Positions 54,916 to 63,336 of a stretch of 64,000 bases of DNA are shown in pieces; position 1 is the first letter of the stretch; each line of letters begins with the position of its first letter. The DNA comes from an uncultured Bacilli bacterium (GTDB taxonomy: Bacteria; Bacillota_I; Bacilli_A; RF39; UBA660): the NCBI GenBank assembly GCA_934098485.1, contig CAKOOH010000002.1:1-64000 (forward strand), in the 5' to 3' direction. A model generated the notes under the pieces. That model did no database searches. It was given only the letters and a program-made list of their open reading frames with translations, and was not told the origin of the DNA. The position numbers and the translations under genes are program-made.

Positions 54916-55474
54916 CAGTCATCACCGTCCCATATTCATTTTTTGCTCCCCCATTTAAGAAATTTTGTAATAAAAATTTCAAATCATCATCACTAGTTTG
55001 TCTAGAAGTCATTCCTAATGATGCTAAATTACTAATTAATGTCTGAATCCTCTTTTGAACTACTTCTAATTTTTTATCTCTAAATAATATAAAGTATTCC
55101 GTATCAACTACATTAACCGCCTTACTTTGAAACATTTCTGCTTTCGAAATATCTTCAGCAATTATTTTTCTAATTGCCTGCGTTGGAGCACTATCAAATT
55201 GTAGTTGCAAATTAGAAATGTATAATTTTATATCAACTGGTCTATCTGCCACAATTAACCAAAATTCATAATTAATTGTATTATAGAAATTTCTAAAATT
55301 AAATATTATATTATTTTGTGTTTGATAATCTAAAATGAAAATATTTTTAGGCTCAATCTTTATTCCTGTTACATAATAATTATTATCAAGTATAATCATT
55401 CCATTTTGAATAGTTTTAACAGGAATCCAATCTTCTGTATATTTACTTTGTTTCATCTTTACCATAGTTAACAC
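54908..55474 (-). CDS. TrsD/TraD-like T4SS protein
   Basis: 188 residues starting at GTG (55472-55474) after GGAGAGG. It has no membrane helices. KYTEDWIPVKTIQNGMIIL, NNYYVTGIKIEP and the RIQTLISNLASLGM segment give a VirB4 N-terminal-like (TraD/TrsD) layout. In staphylococcal conjugative systems an equivalent small protein sits between PrgI and VirB4, as here, so this is probably not a broken VirB4. It overlaps PrgI by about 30 bases and VirB4 by 8. It probably binds VirB4 to the channel. Confidence 0.65.
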   Translation of the reverse strand: MLTMVKMKQSKYTEDWIPVKTIQNGMIILDNNYYVTGIKIEPKNIFILDYQTQNNIIFNFRNFYNTINYEFWLIVADRPVDIKLYISNLQLQFDSAPTQAIRKIIAEDISKAEMFQSKAVNVVDTEYFILFRDKKLEVVQKRIQTLISNLASLGMTSRQTSDDDLKFLLQNFLNGGAKNEYGTVMTDV

Positions 55475-55766
55475 ACCATCCTCTCCAATAATAAGTTCTT
55501 CGATTTGTAAAATATCTATAAATATTAGTAAGCATTGTTACGACATTATGCTGATTAGGTACTGGTAAAATCAAAAAGGTACTAATAAGGGCTGGAAGTA
55601 AAATAATAATTGCACCTTTCAAAGTTCCAGCAGATATTGAAAACATAAAAATAAGTGTAATTAAAATTCCTGTCCCAAATATCACCAAATCAATTTTTGT
55701 AAAAAAACCTAATATCAGCATCGACTTTTTGGAGTTCGCTGGTATTAAAAAATTATTATTTCCCAC
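55443..55766 (-). CDS. PrgI-family T4SS membrane protein
   Basis: 107 residues. Two membrane helices (about 24-44 and 46-64), then a short cytoplasmic tail (RYFTNRRTYYWRGWC). The start FLIPANSKKSMLILGFFTKID and the two-helix hairpin are typical of PrgI (TrsC/TcpE-like). It lies just upstream of the TrsD-like and VirB4 genes, the standard position in Gram-positive T4SS operons. Its stop lies inside the next gene. Confidence 0.85.
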   Translation of the reverse strand: MGNNNFLIPANSKKSMLILGFFTKIDLVIFGTGILITLIFMFSISAGTLKGAIIILLPALISTFLILPVPNQHNVVTMLTNIYRYFTNRRTYYWRGWCVNYGKDETK

Positions 55767-55786
55767 TTTTCATTCCTCCTTCGAAA

Positions 55787-56212
55787 TTAATAGTTTATTG
55801 TTCTAGTTATTGTCATCACTAAATTCAATATATCTTTTAATTGTAAGTAAATATTGTAATAATCCAAATCTGATAATGTGCCATTTTCTGGGGTTTTAAC
55901 ATTAACTCTTTTGGCATAAAATTTATTTTTATTTAAAATTTTATTAAGTTTTGAAACAACATCAGCATAAAATTCAGGTTTTTCTATTTTAAATTCTTCT
56001 ATTAATCTCATAATTAAATTCACAATATAATTTTCGATATCTTCTGATGAAGAAAATTTTGTTGACATTCCCATAAAAAATTGTTCCATTAAGTTTTTAC
56101 GTGCTTCATTAATAGTATCATAGCCATTTATACAAGTTAATAAATGTTCATATAAATTTATATAATCTAAACACATTTTTTTATAAAAAGTCGCATTATA
56201 TTTATCAATCAT
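55787..56212 (-). CDS. Unknown helical T4SS-operon protein
   Basis: 141 residues, no signal or membrane segment; mostly alpha-helical and charged (ENYIVNLIMRLIEEFKIEK, VSKLNKILNKNKFYAKR). Not recognised. Its start overlaps the stop of the VirB6-like gene by one base (TAATG), and PrgI follows after 20 bases, so it belongs to the T4SS operon and probably works in the cytoplasm beside the channel. Confidence 0.65.
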   Translation of the reverse strand: MIDKYNATFYKKMCLDYINLYEHLLTCINGYDTINEARKNLMEQFFMGMSTKFSSSEDIENYIVNLIMRLIEEFKIEKPEFYADVVSKLNKILNKNKFYAKRVNVKTPENGTLSDLDYYNIYLQLKDILNLVMTITRTINY

Positions 56213-58425
56213 TATTTTGATTTTCCTCCGTTATTTGAAGAGGTTAAATTATTATTGTTTATATTAATATAATTTTCTAAAATGTCACTTAGATTATTTA
56301 ATTGAATACCATACTCTTTTGCTTCATCAATATTTGTAAACCCCATATTGCTAAGTATTTCAAATTCTTGAAGTATTCTTTCACGTTGTTCTTTAGGAAT
56401 GGAATTAGCTTTGCTTTGAAAATCTCTTTCTAATGATTTAACACGAATATCAATTTGTTTCTTTGACTTAGCAAAATCTGCAGAACCATCGGGTAATTTA
56501 ACAATCTTAGCCAAATTCTCTCCTTGCATAGTTTGCATTATTTCTTTATAAATATCAGCATTTAATTTTGTTAATTCAGTCATATTATTTTTATATACTT
56601 TAACAGTTTTTCCATCATCTAACGTTCTAGTAATATCGCCTGTAGCTGCATCCACAGACAAGTTAGCACCAGAAACTCTTTTTAATCTATCACTTAAATC
56701 GGCACTTGAAATTTTACCAGCTACTATATCTTTAGCGTTATTATCACGTGATGCCTTAGCATTAGAATATTGCCCCTTATTAGCATTTGAATCCATAAAT
56801 GCAGAAATCATACTTTTTAAATTAGATTCAATCGTAACAGTTGATTGCAAAGCAGATACGCCCTTGCCACCAACAATATCCTTTATTTCGCCAAAACCAT
56901 CTGTAACACTATCTATAATATTGGAACCAGTACCAGCAACTATATTAACACCAGGAATTTTACTAACGACATCGCCAGCTTTGCCTTTACCCTCTAATTT
57001 GCGGCGTGTTGCTTCATTTTTAACACCTTGTTCCATATTCCTTTGATGTGATCCTATAACAGCATTTTTAAAGCCTTCAGCGCCTTTTCCATAATCAGCT
57101 CTTACGCCACGTAAGCCACCACCTAAAAGGCCACCAATACCGCCCATCAAAGCAGAACCTCCACGCATCAAACCGGTTAAAACATTAGGTTTTCCACCAA
57201 AATATGTTCTTTCTTTAGCCGCATTGAATCTTCTAATAGCACCGCCAACAGCTCCAAGTCCAGCAGTAACACCTAAACCAGCCACTTTTTTCGCATAAGT
57301 ATTTTCATCAAGTTTCTTCTTAATACTCATTTCACCAATCTTCATGCCAAATAAATCTTCAAGCATTTTAGGCGCTTCTTTCGCAAAAGAAAGTGTTCCT
57401 AAAATCAAAATAACTTTTGCTAATAAGCGAGCAATTATATCAGCAGATGGAGCATTATCAGGTAGATTTGCTATTAGTCCATGTTCACCGCAAAAAATAG
57501 ATATAGTTGCGATTGCAAAATAAATAACAATTAATCGTTCAAATACCATTAAGAACGTTTTAGTTATCTCTTTAAACCATTTATCGTAAATACCACCTTT
57601 AGGTTTCGTTATTCTCATAATAACTGGTATTGGAGCAATAACTTGTAAAACGCCTAGTTTAACAACCCTAACACCAACATCAATAGCAAAAGATATAAAC
57701 AAATATGCTGCAAATACACCAGCTGCTGCACTTATAAGCCATAAGTATTTAATATCGCCATCATCCAGCGCTTTGGCTAAAGTTTTATTTTCTGTAAAAG
57801 CCCATATACTTCCTTCATTTACAGCATTATCCATTGCCGTTACATAATCATCGCATATAGAAGGCTTACCAGCTTTATTAGAAACACATTCTGCATAAGT
57901 AAAAGGTTTTTCTTCACTATCTATAGGATAGTAAAAAGACCCAAACAAATTAATAGCTATATTTCTTCCCGCATTTGTAATATCAGCATCACCATTATCG
58001 GCACTGGTTCCACCTAATATTATGCTGCTAAGAACTCCAGACTGTAAAACTCTGTATTGAAATTTATAAGTATAATTAAAAATTTGTGGTAATAAGGCAA
58101 TAATTATTAATGAAATTACCAAATTTTTGATTATTCCTAAAACAGAATTATCTGAGCGATCGCCTAATTTATCAGGATTAATTATTAAATTTAAAATGTT
58201 ATAAGCAAAAACAAACAACATAGCAACGCCAAGCACAGTATAAATATTGTTCGTAATGATTCTTATAACATCGTTACTAGAATCAAATAATTTAGCATTA
58301 GCAACAAGCATAAAAACTTCATATGCTTGAGCAACAAAAAAGTAAATTAAAGTATCTATTGCTAAAAATATTCTGATAATCCAAGTAAAAGGCCAACCCA
58401 AACCGGTTAATAATAAATTACTCAT
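56212..58425 (-). CDS. VirB6/TrbL-like polytopic channel protein
   Basis: 737 residues. Starts MSNLLLTGLGWPFTWIIRI. About six membrane helices in residues 1-360 (around 12-40, 60-85, 90-115, 225-250, 255-290, 330-350), with APIPVIMRITKPKGGIYDKW and the next helix matching TrbL/VirB6-type proteins in Gram-positive T4SSs. A Gly-rich region (about 405-445, GGIGGLLGGGLRGV) and a soluble C-terminal domain of about 290 residues follow. It is the probable inner-membrane pore. Its first nucleotides are identical to the start of the VirB2-like gene at 58957-59307. Confidence 0.82.
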   Translation of the reverse strand: MSNLLLTGLGWPFTWIIRIFLAIDTLIYFFVAQAYEVFMLVANAKLFDSSNDVIRIITNNIYTVLGVAMLFVFAYNILNLIINPDKLGDRSDNSVLGIIKNLVISLIIIALLPQIFNYTYKFQYRVLQSGVLSSIILGGTSADNGDADITNAGRNIAINLFGSFYYPIDSEEKPFTYAECVSNKAGKPSICDDYVTAMDNAVNEGSIWAFTENKTLAKALDDGDIKYLWLISAAAGVFAAYLFISFAIDVGVRVVKLGVLQVIAPIPVIMRITKPKGGIYDKWFKEITKTFLMVFERLIVIYFAIATISIFCGEHGLIANLPDNAPSADIIARLLAKVILILGTLSFAKEAPKMLEDLFGMKIGEMSIKKKLDENTYAKKVAGLGVTAGLGAVGGAIRRFNAAKERTYFGGKPNVLTGLMRGGSALMGGIGGLLGGGLRGVRADYGKGAEGFKNAVIGSHQRNMEQGVKNEATRRKLEGKGKAGDVVSKIPGVNIVAGTGSNIIDSVTDGFGEIKDIVGGKGVSALQSTVTIESNLKSMISAFMDSNANKGQYSNAKASRDNNAKDIVAGKISSADLSDRLKRVSGANLSVDAATGDITRTLDDGKTVKVYKNNMTELTKLNADIYKEIMQTMQGENLAKIVKLPDGSADFAKSKKQIDIRVKSLERDFQSKANSIPKEQRERILQEFEILSNMGFTNIDEAKEYGIQLNNLSDILENYININNNNLTSSNNGGKSK

Positions 58426-58439
58426 AATAATACTCCTTT

Positions 58440-58889
58440 CTATTTAATGCAAGCAGAATAGTCACCTTTATCAATTAAATCTAAAACCAAATTTAAAAAA
58501 GTAGGAAGTAGCCATAAAGCCGCTATTAAAAATAATCTTTTCACTAACCTAGAATTAGCTTTTTTTAGTTCATCAGCGTTCTTCATAAATACAGCCGCTA
58601 AATATTCATAAACAGAAATAACCGCTGTTAAAAGTGGTGCAAATATTCTTATCATTTTAAATATTTCTTGTAAGTCACCCTTAAAACTTCCTAATACACT
58701 ACAATTAGACTGATCATTTTCAGATGAATCAGTGGCATCATTCTCATTATTATTTGTATTGTCATCTAATAATTGTACGTTATAATTATCCCATTTTGCT
58801 TCATACTTTATAGTATCAGCTTTAGCATCAATTTTGCATATTAGAAAAACAAAGGCCAAAGTTAAATATATATATATAATTTTTTTCAT
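58440..58889 (-). CDS. TrbC/VirB2-like protein with signal peptide
   Basis: 149 residues from the ATG at 58887-58889, chosen because GAGG lies six bases before and a signal peptide starts here (MKKIIYIYLTLAFVFLICK then IDAKA). The longer open frame would overlap the upstream gene and its terminator. Mature N-terminus is Asn/Asp-rich with one Cys; then two helices (about 80-100 and 120-140) separated by KKANSRLVKR form the TrbC/VirB2 helical hairpin. Likely a second pilin-like or channel subunit. Precedes the VirB6-like gene by 14 bases. Confidence 0.65.
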   Translation of the reverse strand: MKKIIYIYLTLAFVFLICKIDAKADTIKYEAKWDNYNVQLLDDNTNNNENDATDSSENDQSNCSVLGSFKGDLQEIFKMIRIFAPLLTAVISVYEYLAAVFMKNADELKKANSRLVKRLFLIAALWLLPTFLNLVLDLIDKGDYSACIK

Positions 58890-58923
58890 ATAATACCTCA
58901 TTAAATACACTATTCCAGTAAAA

Positions 58924-58952
58924 ATTATAACATAAAAAAAAACAACAGTAAA
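58924..58952 (-). promoter_or_regulatory. Possible promoter inside the VirB2-like gene terminator
   Basis: TTTACT (58947-58952), 17 bp, TATAAT (58924-58929) on the minus strand. It overlaps the terminator loop and would serve the downstream T4SS genes. Confidence 0.4.
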
Positions 58953-58958
58953 GTTGTT
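58934..58958 (-). terminator. Terminator after the VirB2-like gene
   Basis: AACAAC-TTTACT-GTTGTT and a long T run on the minus strand. The TAA stop at 58957-58959 is partly in the stem. Confidence 0.7.
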
Positions 58959-59307
58959 ATTTTTTCCAAGGATATAAAATACTATTACGACAAGTATCGA
59001 AACCAGAAGCCTCTTCAGCAGTTGTATAATCACTTAATGTACCAAATAACCATAAAACAATTGATGGTATAAAGAATATTACTGCGCCAGAAAGTGCACG
59101 CATACCAAGACTTTTAGCAGACTTTTTAATTTCGTCATCCTTACTAGCAACAACTGCTCTACCAAAATCAAACATACCAAAAGCAATAATTAATAATGGA
59201 ATTGCAATTTTAAATATAGTTAATATCCAACCAGCAAAAGTTAAAATTTCTTTGGCATTTGCACAAAAATCGCCAACATCCCAACCACTTAATAATAAAT
59301 TACTCAT
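58957..59307 (-). CDS. VirB2/TrbC-like pilin candidate, separately expressed
   Basis: 116 residues. No cleavable signal: MSNLLLSGWDVGDFCAN, then two helices (about 20-44 and 70-92) around a loop with KDDEIKKSAKSLGMRA, and a Cys-containing end. This is the TrbC/VirB2 hairpin of conjugative pilins and its Gram-positive counterparts. It has a near-consensus promoter, a strong AAGGAGAG site and its own terminator, as expected for a major, highly made subunit. The identical start segment of the VirB6-like gene suggests shared ancestry of the 5-prime ends. Confidence 0.72.
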   Translation of the reverse strand: MSNLLLSGWDVGDFCANAKEILTFAGWILTIFKIAIPLLIIAFGMFDFGRAVVASKDDEIKKSAKSLGMRALSGAVIFFIPSIVLWLFGTLSDYTTAEEASGFDTCRNSILYPWKK

Positions 59308-59332
59308 AAAATTCTCTCCTTACAACACTTAA

Positions 59333-59362
59333 ATTATATATTATTTTAATAACGATTGTCAA
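59333..59362 (-). promoter_or_regulatory. Near-consensus promoter of the VirB2-like pilin gene
   Basis: TTGACA (59357-59362), 18 bp, TATAAT (59333-59338) on the minus strand, both hexamers perfect. Confidence 0.82.
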
Positions 59363-59381
59363 CAAAATTATCGAAACTTGT

Positions 59382-60428
59382 CTACTTATCAGTAGATTTC
59401 TTTAATTTAAGTTTACCTAATAATTCATCAATAACTTGAATTCTTTCTTTTCTTTCATCAAAATTTGGCATATTGAAAAATATTTTCATTTTTGTTTCAT
59501 ATTCCAAATTGCTTATTTCATCATCCTTAATTGCACTTCTATTTAAAATAATCTTACCATTACTAGTTTTTTCTAATACTCCCCTATTAGATTTAAATAG
59601 TTTATTTAATCTTATCGTTCCCGGTTCAATTAAATATAAAATATCCGTACAAATTTCTTTAGCATCATTACCATTTAAATCTACAATTATTACACTTTCG
59701 TCTTTAAGCACATTAATTTGCATTTTTAAATCTTCTATAGACGTTGCCATAATAAGATGATCATCTCTAAAATAAATACCATCTTGTTTATTCATTTCTA
59801 TTCCTTTAACTTTATAATGATAACTAAGTTGTTTTACCATCATATACATTAAAGTTGTTGCACCTGCATGTTCAGTTATATTTTGAATACCAATTATTAC
59901 TTTATCAGTATCTTTTTCTTCTTCATTTTTTTTGCCAAACAAACTATTAAACAATCCTCTATTTTTACTTCCAAACTCATTTGGTAAAACATTTATATTT
60001 TGTTTATCATTATCAGTATTCGCATAAGAAACATTACTATTATTATTTGTTTCAACTAAATATTTTTGAACATCTTGAAGACTATTTGGATGATCAATTA
60101 AATATCCTATTGAACTAGCATTCTTAGTAAAATTATAATATCCTTTTTCAACTAGTTTTGATAGATAATTAGCACTATTAACAAGCTCACTATTATTTAA
60201 AAGTAATATAACTCTGCTAGGTTCAAAAAAAGATAAAAAATCAAAAAGAGATGTAAAATCATAATAATTTCTAATCGCTGTTATATCAATAATAACCTTG
60301 TTGTAAAATAGATTTACAAATTCTTGTTCTATTTCACTTCTATTAAATTCGCCTTCTAATGTTTTAATAACATCAACTTGAAGTTCACTTAATACTTTAC
60401 TATTTTGATTTTTAATTATTATATTCAT
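59382..60428 (-). CDS. tadZ: TadZ/CpaE-like ParA-family protein with degenerate P-loop
   Basis: 348 residues. The N-terminal half (about 1-140) is a receiver-like domain (KVIIDITAI, SRVILLLNNSEL), then a Ser/Asn-rich linker, then a MinD/ParA-type domain (about 175-340). The P-loop is TEHAGATTL (185-193): the lysine of the usual GKT/S is missing (Gly189-Ala190-Thr191), and VIIVDLNG is the Walker B. Loss of Lys is seen in several TadZ proteins, which localise the Tad machine to a cell pole. No ATPase activity is expected. Confidence 0.75.
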   Translation of the reverse strand: MNIIIKNQNSKVLSELQVDVIKTLEGEFNRSEIEQEFVNLFYNKVIIDITAIRNYYDFTSLFDFLSFFEPSRVILLLNNSELVNSANYLSKLVEKGYYNFTKNASSIGYLIDHPNSLQDVQKYLVETNNNSNVSYANTDNDKQNINVLPNEFGSKNRGLFNSLFGKKNEEEKDTDKVIIGIQNITEHAGATTLMYMMVKQLSYHYKVKGIEMNKQDGIYFRDDHLIMATSIEDLKMQINVLKDESVIIVDLNGNDAKEICTDILYLIEPGTIRLNKLFKSNRGVLEKTSNGKIILNRSAIKDDEISNLEYETKMKIFFNMPNFDERKERIQVIDELLGKLKLKKSTDK

Positions 60429-60446
60429 TTTATCATCTCTTCTAGC

Positions 60447-60887
60447 TTAATTATCTTTTGCAAAATAAACTGCTTTTGTTTCACCAGTTATTGGGAAAGT
60501 TAAAATATCACCAAGAATTGGTAAATCTAGTCTAAAAAATACTCTAACATAATAACGCGTGCTCGGAATTGTTGTTTTCGATTCATCACTAACCACTTTG
60601 GAAATACAATACCTATATTTAGTACTTTGAGCATTTGCTTTTCCATACCCAGTTTCATTTTCTCCGCAGTTACCATATACAAAATAACTCGAACCATTTA
60701 AATAAGCTGTAATCTCATCTTGTGCAGTAGAATTATGTCCCTCATCTTTTTCTATAATATTTATTATACCGTTTTTTACTTTAAAAGCACGAGAATAATT
60801 AACTGATATTGCTAAATATCCTGTAAATAAAACAATAAATACTATAACTAAACTAAAAATCCAAGTACCACCTATTGATTCTCTCAT
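60447..60887 (-). CDS. TadE-like pseudopilin 2
   Basis: 146 residues. Glu3, then one hydrophobic helix (about 9-27, IFSLVIVFIVLFTGYLAISV) and a soluble domain with two cysteines (YGNCGENETG, YRYCISK), like TadE/TadF. Similar start to the 35636-36043 protein. Thirteen bases after the Flp-like gene and followed by TadZ, which together look like a Tad submodule. Confidence 0.6.
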   Translation of the reverse strand: MRESIGGTWIFSLVIVFIVLFTGYLAISVNYSRAFKVKNGIINIIEKDEGHNSTAQDEITAYLNGSSYFVYGNCGENETGYGKANAQSTKYRYCISKVVSDESKTTIPSTRYYVRVFFRLDLPILGDILTFPITGETKAVYFAKDN

Positions 60888-60899
60888 ATACTTCTCTTA

Positions 60900-61139
60900 C
60901 TATTTTGTTTTATCAGGGCAAGTTAAATTATTCTTAACATTTCCATCATCATCTAAATATGTACATTTACAAGTTTTACCATTACAATTATCGCAAGAAA
61001 GTGTATTTGCACATTTAGTTGAGTTAATTATATTTGTTTTAATGGATGGCCAAATAACCGTTGTAAATAGCACCCCGATTGCTGCGATTGCTACTACTGC
61101 AATTGCTGTCATACTTAATTCTGAAGAAGCCTCTTTCAT
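60900..61139 (-). CDS. Flp/Tad-type pilin candidate with Cys-rich tail
   Basis: 79 residues. MKEASSELSMTAIAVVAIAA and the following GVLFTTVIWPSIKTNI give one hydrophobic helix beginning right after an acidic start, as in Flp pilins, but the exact processing site is not obvious. A C-terminal tail with eight cysteines (CANTLSCDNCNGKTCKC and CPDK) resembles the tail of the 11455-11721 protein. Preceded by a strong promoter and GGAGG, as expected for a major subunit. The Cys tail is unusual for Flp. Confidence 0.65.
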   Translation of the reverse strand: MKEASSELSMTAIAVVAIAAIGVLFTTVIWPSIKTNIINSTKCANTLSCDNCNGKTCKCTYLDDDGNVKNNLTCPDKTK

Positions 61140-61170
61140 TTAATAATTCCTCCTATCCTACTATATAAAT

Positions 61171-61199
61171 AGTATATAATAATTTTATTGTATTTTCAA
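61171..61199 (-). promoter_or_regulatory. Promoter of the Flp-like pilin gene
   Basis: TTGAAA (61194-61199), 17 bp, TATACT (61171-61176) on the minus strand, just downstream of the stop of the preceding gene. Confidence 0.75.
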
Positions 61200-61204
61200 G
61201 TCGA

Positions 61205-62140
61205 TTATTTGCAACTATTATTAGGATCAAACAAACAATCTATACAATTTATATATTCACTTTCCCCTGAGATAAAATTTAACGCTGTCTTTAATATTGT
61301 AGGTAAAAAGAAAATAATTAAACCTACTAAAACTCTATTTCCTAACATTATTGCTTGTTTTTTTAGGTCATCCGGTTTTCCTGAAGAAACAGCTTTATAA
61401 AAATCAAATGATCCCATTAAAATTATTGCTAGCGGTGTTATTATTTTTATAATTATAATTGTATAGCCAGCGATTTTTAGTCCCCCAGATATATCCTTAC
61501 AAAAATTTGCACTATCAAAAGGTTCTTCGTCAGGTTCATCAATTGAAGTATTGTTTGATGAGGAACTATTTGATGCATTGTTTGATGTAGTAGTTGATGA
61601 TGAATTTGTTCCAGTCGAATTACCATTATTACCATTATTACCATTATTACCATTATTTGTAGTTGAATTTAAATCCCAAGGAAAGTAAGAATCATAATAT
61701 CCTGAACATTCACCATAATTAGAAAAAAAGCAGCCATTTTGTTTGCAGGATTTAGCATCTTTATTATAGTTTTTGCAAAAATTAAAATCTAAATTAGGTT
61801 TCGTAATATTAACATAAACATCATCATCAAATGCTTTATATGCGATATCACTGCCTTCAACATTATAATATAAATTACAGTTATGCTCCCCAACTGAAAT
61901 AATTTTAGTTATATCAAATGACTTATTTAATCTTTTATTATTAACATTTTCAAATGTTGTCACTTGGTTGCCATCACAATTTAAAACGGCAGTCGTTATT
62001 TTACTACTTGCTTTATAATCAATTGTCATATTACCAATATAAATACTATATATCATAAAATTATCAGCAAATACATTACTTTTTAAACCAAAAAAACAAA
62101 TTAACATTAATGCTATAACTATAAATTTATTTTTATTCAT
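61205..62140 (-). CDS. Secreted Cys-rich domain fused to a TrbC/VirB2-like membrane segment
   Basis: 310 residues from the ATG at 62138-62140 (GGGGGA 8 bases before; eight-base ATGAATAA overlap with the upstream gene). Signal peptide MNKNKFIVIALMLICFFGLK, a Cys-rich extracellular domain (about 25-160), a low-complexity linker with NNG repeats (9-bp DNA repeats at about 61621-61657), then two helices (about 220-245 and 270-295) separated by GKPDDLKKQAIMLGNR, the same pattern as the VirB2-like proteins, and a final Cys-containing end. It could be a pilin-like subunit with an exposed domain. I know no described protein with this fusion. Confidence 0.65.
   Translation of the reverse strand: MNKNKFIVIALMLICFFGLKSNVFADNFMIYSIYIGNMTIDYKASSKITTAVLNCDGNQVTTFENVNNKRLNKSFDITKIISVGEHNCNLYYNVEGSDIAYKAFDDDVYVNITKPNLDFNFCKNYNKDAKSCKQNGCFFSNYGECSGYYDSYFPWDLNSTTNNGNNGNNGNNGNSTGTNSSSTTTSNNASNSSSSNNTSIDEPDEEPFDSANFCKDISGGLKIAGYTIIIIKIITPLAIILMGSFDFYKAVSSGKPDDLKKQAIMLGNRVLVGLIIFFLPTILKTALNFISGESEYINCIDCLFDPNNSCK
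61621..61657 (-). repeat. Short 9-bp tandem repeats in the linker of the VirB2-like fusion
   Basis: The unit ATTACCATT (plus strand) occurs four times in tandem and codes for NNG. It could vary in copy number without a frameshift. Confidence 0.85.
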
Positions 62141-63323
62141 AATCATAATCCCCCACACTTTCATTATCATTACTGTTTTTTACTTTCATAATTAATTTAT
62201 ACGCCACTACACCACCAATACCAATTACAATTAAAATAATTATAACAGTTGCCATATTGCCAGATTTTTTAATACTTAACGTATAAATATTATCCTTATT
62301 ATCAGAACCAGTAACAACAATATTAATTTTACTTCCATTTTTTAAATTAGAATTTCCTAAAATTTCATATGTACCATTTTCATCGTCTAAAACAATATTA
62401 AATTTTAAAGTCTTAACATTTTTATCTATTTTCAAACTATAACTATTTTTATCTGAGCTAAAATTTAATTTATATCCTTCGATTGTTAAAGATTTAATTT
62501 TATTACTGCTAGTACTTTCTTCTTTATATTTTAGATTTACCGTATAAACCTTAGTATCCCCATTTTCCGCAGTTACTGTTATTGTAATTGGGGTATCTAT
62601 ATTAATATTTTCATTATTTTTTATATCAACCTTACTTTTATTTGACTCGGGAACTGCCTCTACCTCAATTCTTGTAGCATCTTTACTTATTTCAATTGTA
62701 TAATTAGTAGTTTCTCGATTAAAAATAATTATTCCTTCCGAAAATTTAAGTGATGATAAATAAGTATTATTATCTTTTACAATTGGTGCTTCTGTAGTTG
62801 TAGTGGTGGTTTCAGTTGATGCGGATGTAGAATTTTTTGTTGTTGTAGTTGTCCTTTTAGTTGTCGTTGTTCTTCTTTTTGTAGTTGTCGTCGTTGTTGT
62901 TGTAGTTTTAGTTGTCGTTGTAGTCGTAGTTGGTGCTATATAAACAGCTCCATTACTCGTTCTATTGCAATCATAATAAGAAACAGATGTACAATATTTA
63001 TAATTATTAAGTCCAACTGAACATGGTCCCCTATAAGCATCACAGCCACTATTAACTTTAATAATATATTTATCCTTGTTGCCATTTGCACAAGTTACAA
63101 TATCATTTGTAATAAAGTATCCCACTGCCCATGATCCATTATGACAAACTGCCTTTTGACATTGTCCATAATATCCATAAGATTCACCCGTAAATGGATT
63201 ATCTTGAAATTTAACACATGCATCATAAGATGTATTACTACTAACAGGCGTATTTACATTAGCAGCATATACATTATTACCGAATAAAAATAATAACATG
63301 AATAATAACACTTTTCTTTTCAT
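62133..63323 (-). CDS. Cadherin-like surface protein with Thr-rich stalk and membrane anchor
   Basis: 396 residues. Signal peptide (1-20), a Cys-rich domain (about 20-125), a Thr-rich stalk (about 130-180), then two cadherin-like beta-sandwich domains (PF12733-type; LSSLKFSEGIIIFNRETTNYTI and later IKSLTIEGYKLNFSSDKNSYSL, each followed by YTVNLKYK or YTLSIKKS), a C-terminal helix (about 360-380) and a charged end. It is a type I surface protein likely used for binding. It overlaps the VirB2-like fusion gene by eight bases, so they may be coupled at the protein level. Confidence 0.78.
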   Translation of the reverse strand: MKRKVLLFMLLFLFGNNVYAANVNTPVSSNTSYDACVKFQDNPFTGESYGYYGQCQKAVCHNGSWAVGYFITNDIVTCANGNKDKYIIKVNSGCDAYRGPCSVGLNNYKYCTSVSYYDCNRTSNGAVYIAPTTTTTTTKTTTTTTTTTKRRTTTTKRTTTTTKNSTSASTETTTTTTEAPIVKDNNTYLSSLKFSEGIIIFNRETTNYTIEISKDATRIEVEAVPESNKSKVDIKNNENINIDTPITITVTAENGDTKVYTVNLKYKEESTSSNKIKSLTIEGYKLNFSSDKNSYSLKIDKNVKTLKFNIVLDDENGTYEILGNSNLKNGSKINIVVTGSDNKDNIYTLSIKKSGNMATVIIILIVIGIGGVVAYKLIMKVKNSNDNESVGDYDYE

Positions 63324-63336
63324 ATATACCTTCCCT

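Noticed and set aside
53119..55474. Programmed frameshift joining TrsD-like and VirB4
   Set aside because: The overlap ATGTCTAA has its own start codon and no slippery run; normal translational coupling explains it.
62800..62940. Plus/minus triplet repeats as a regulatory or recombination site
   Set aside because: They encode the Thr-rich stalk of the cadherin-like protein; coding explains them.
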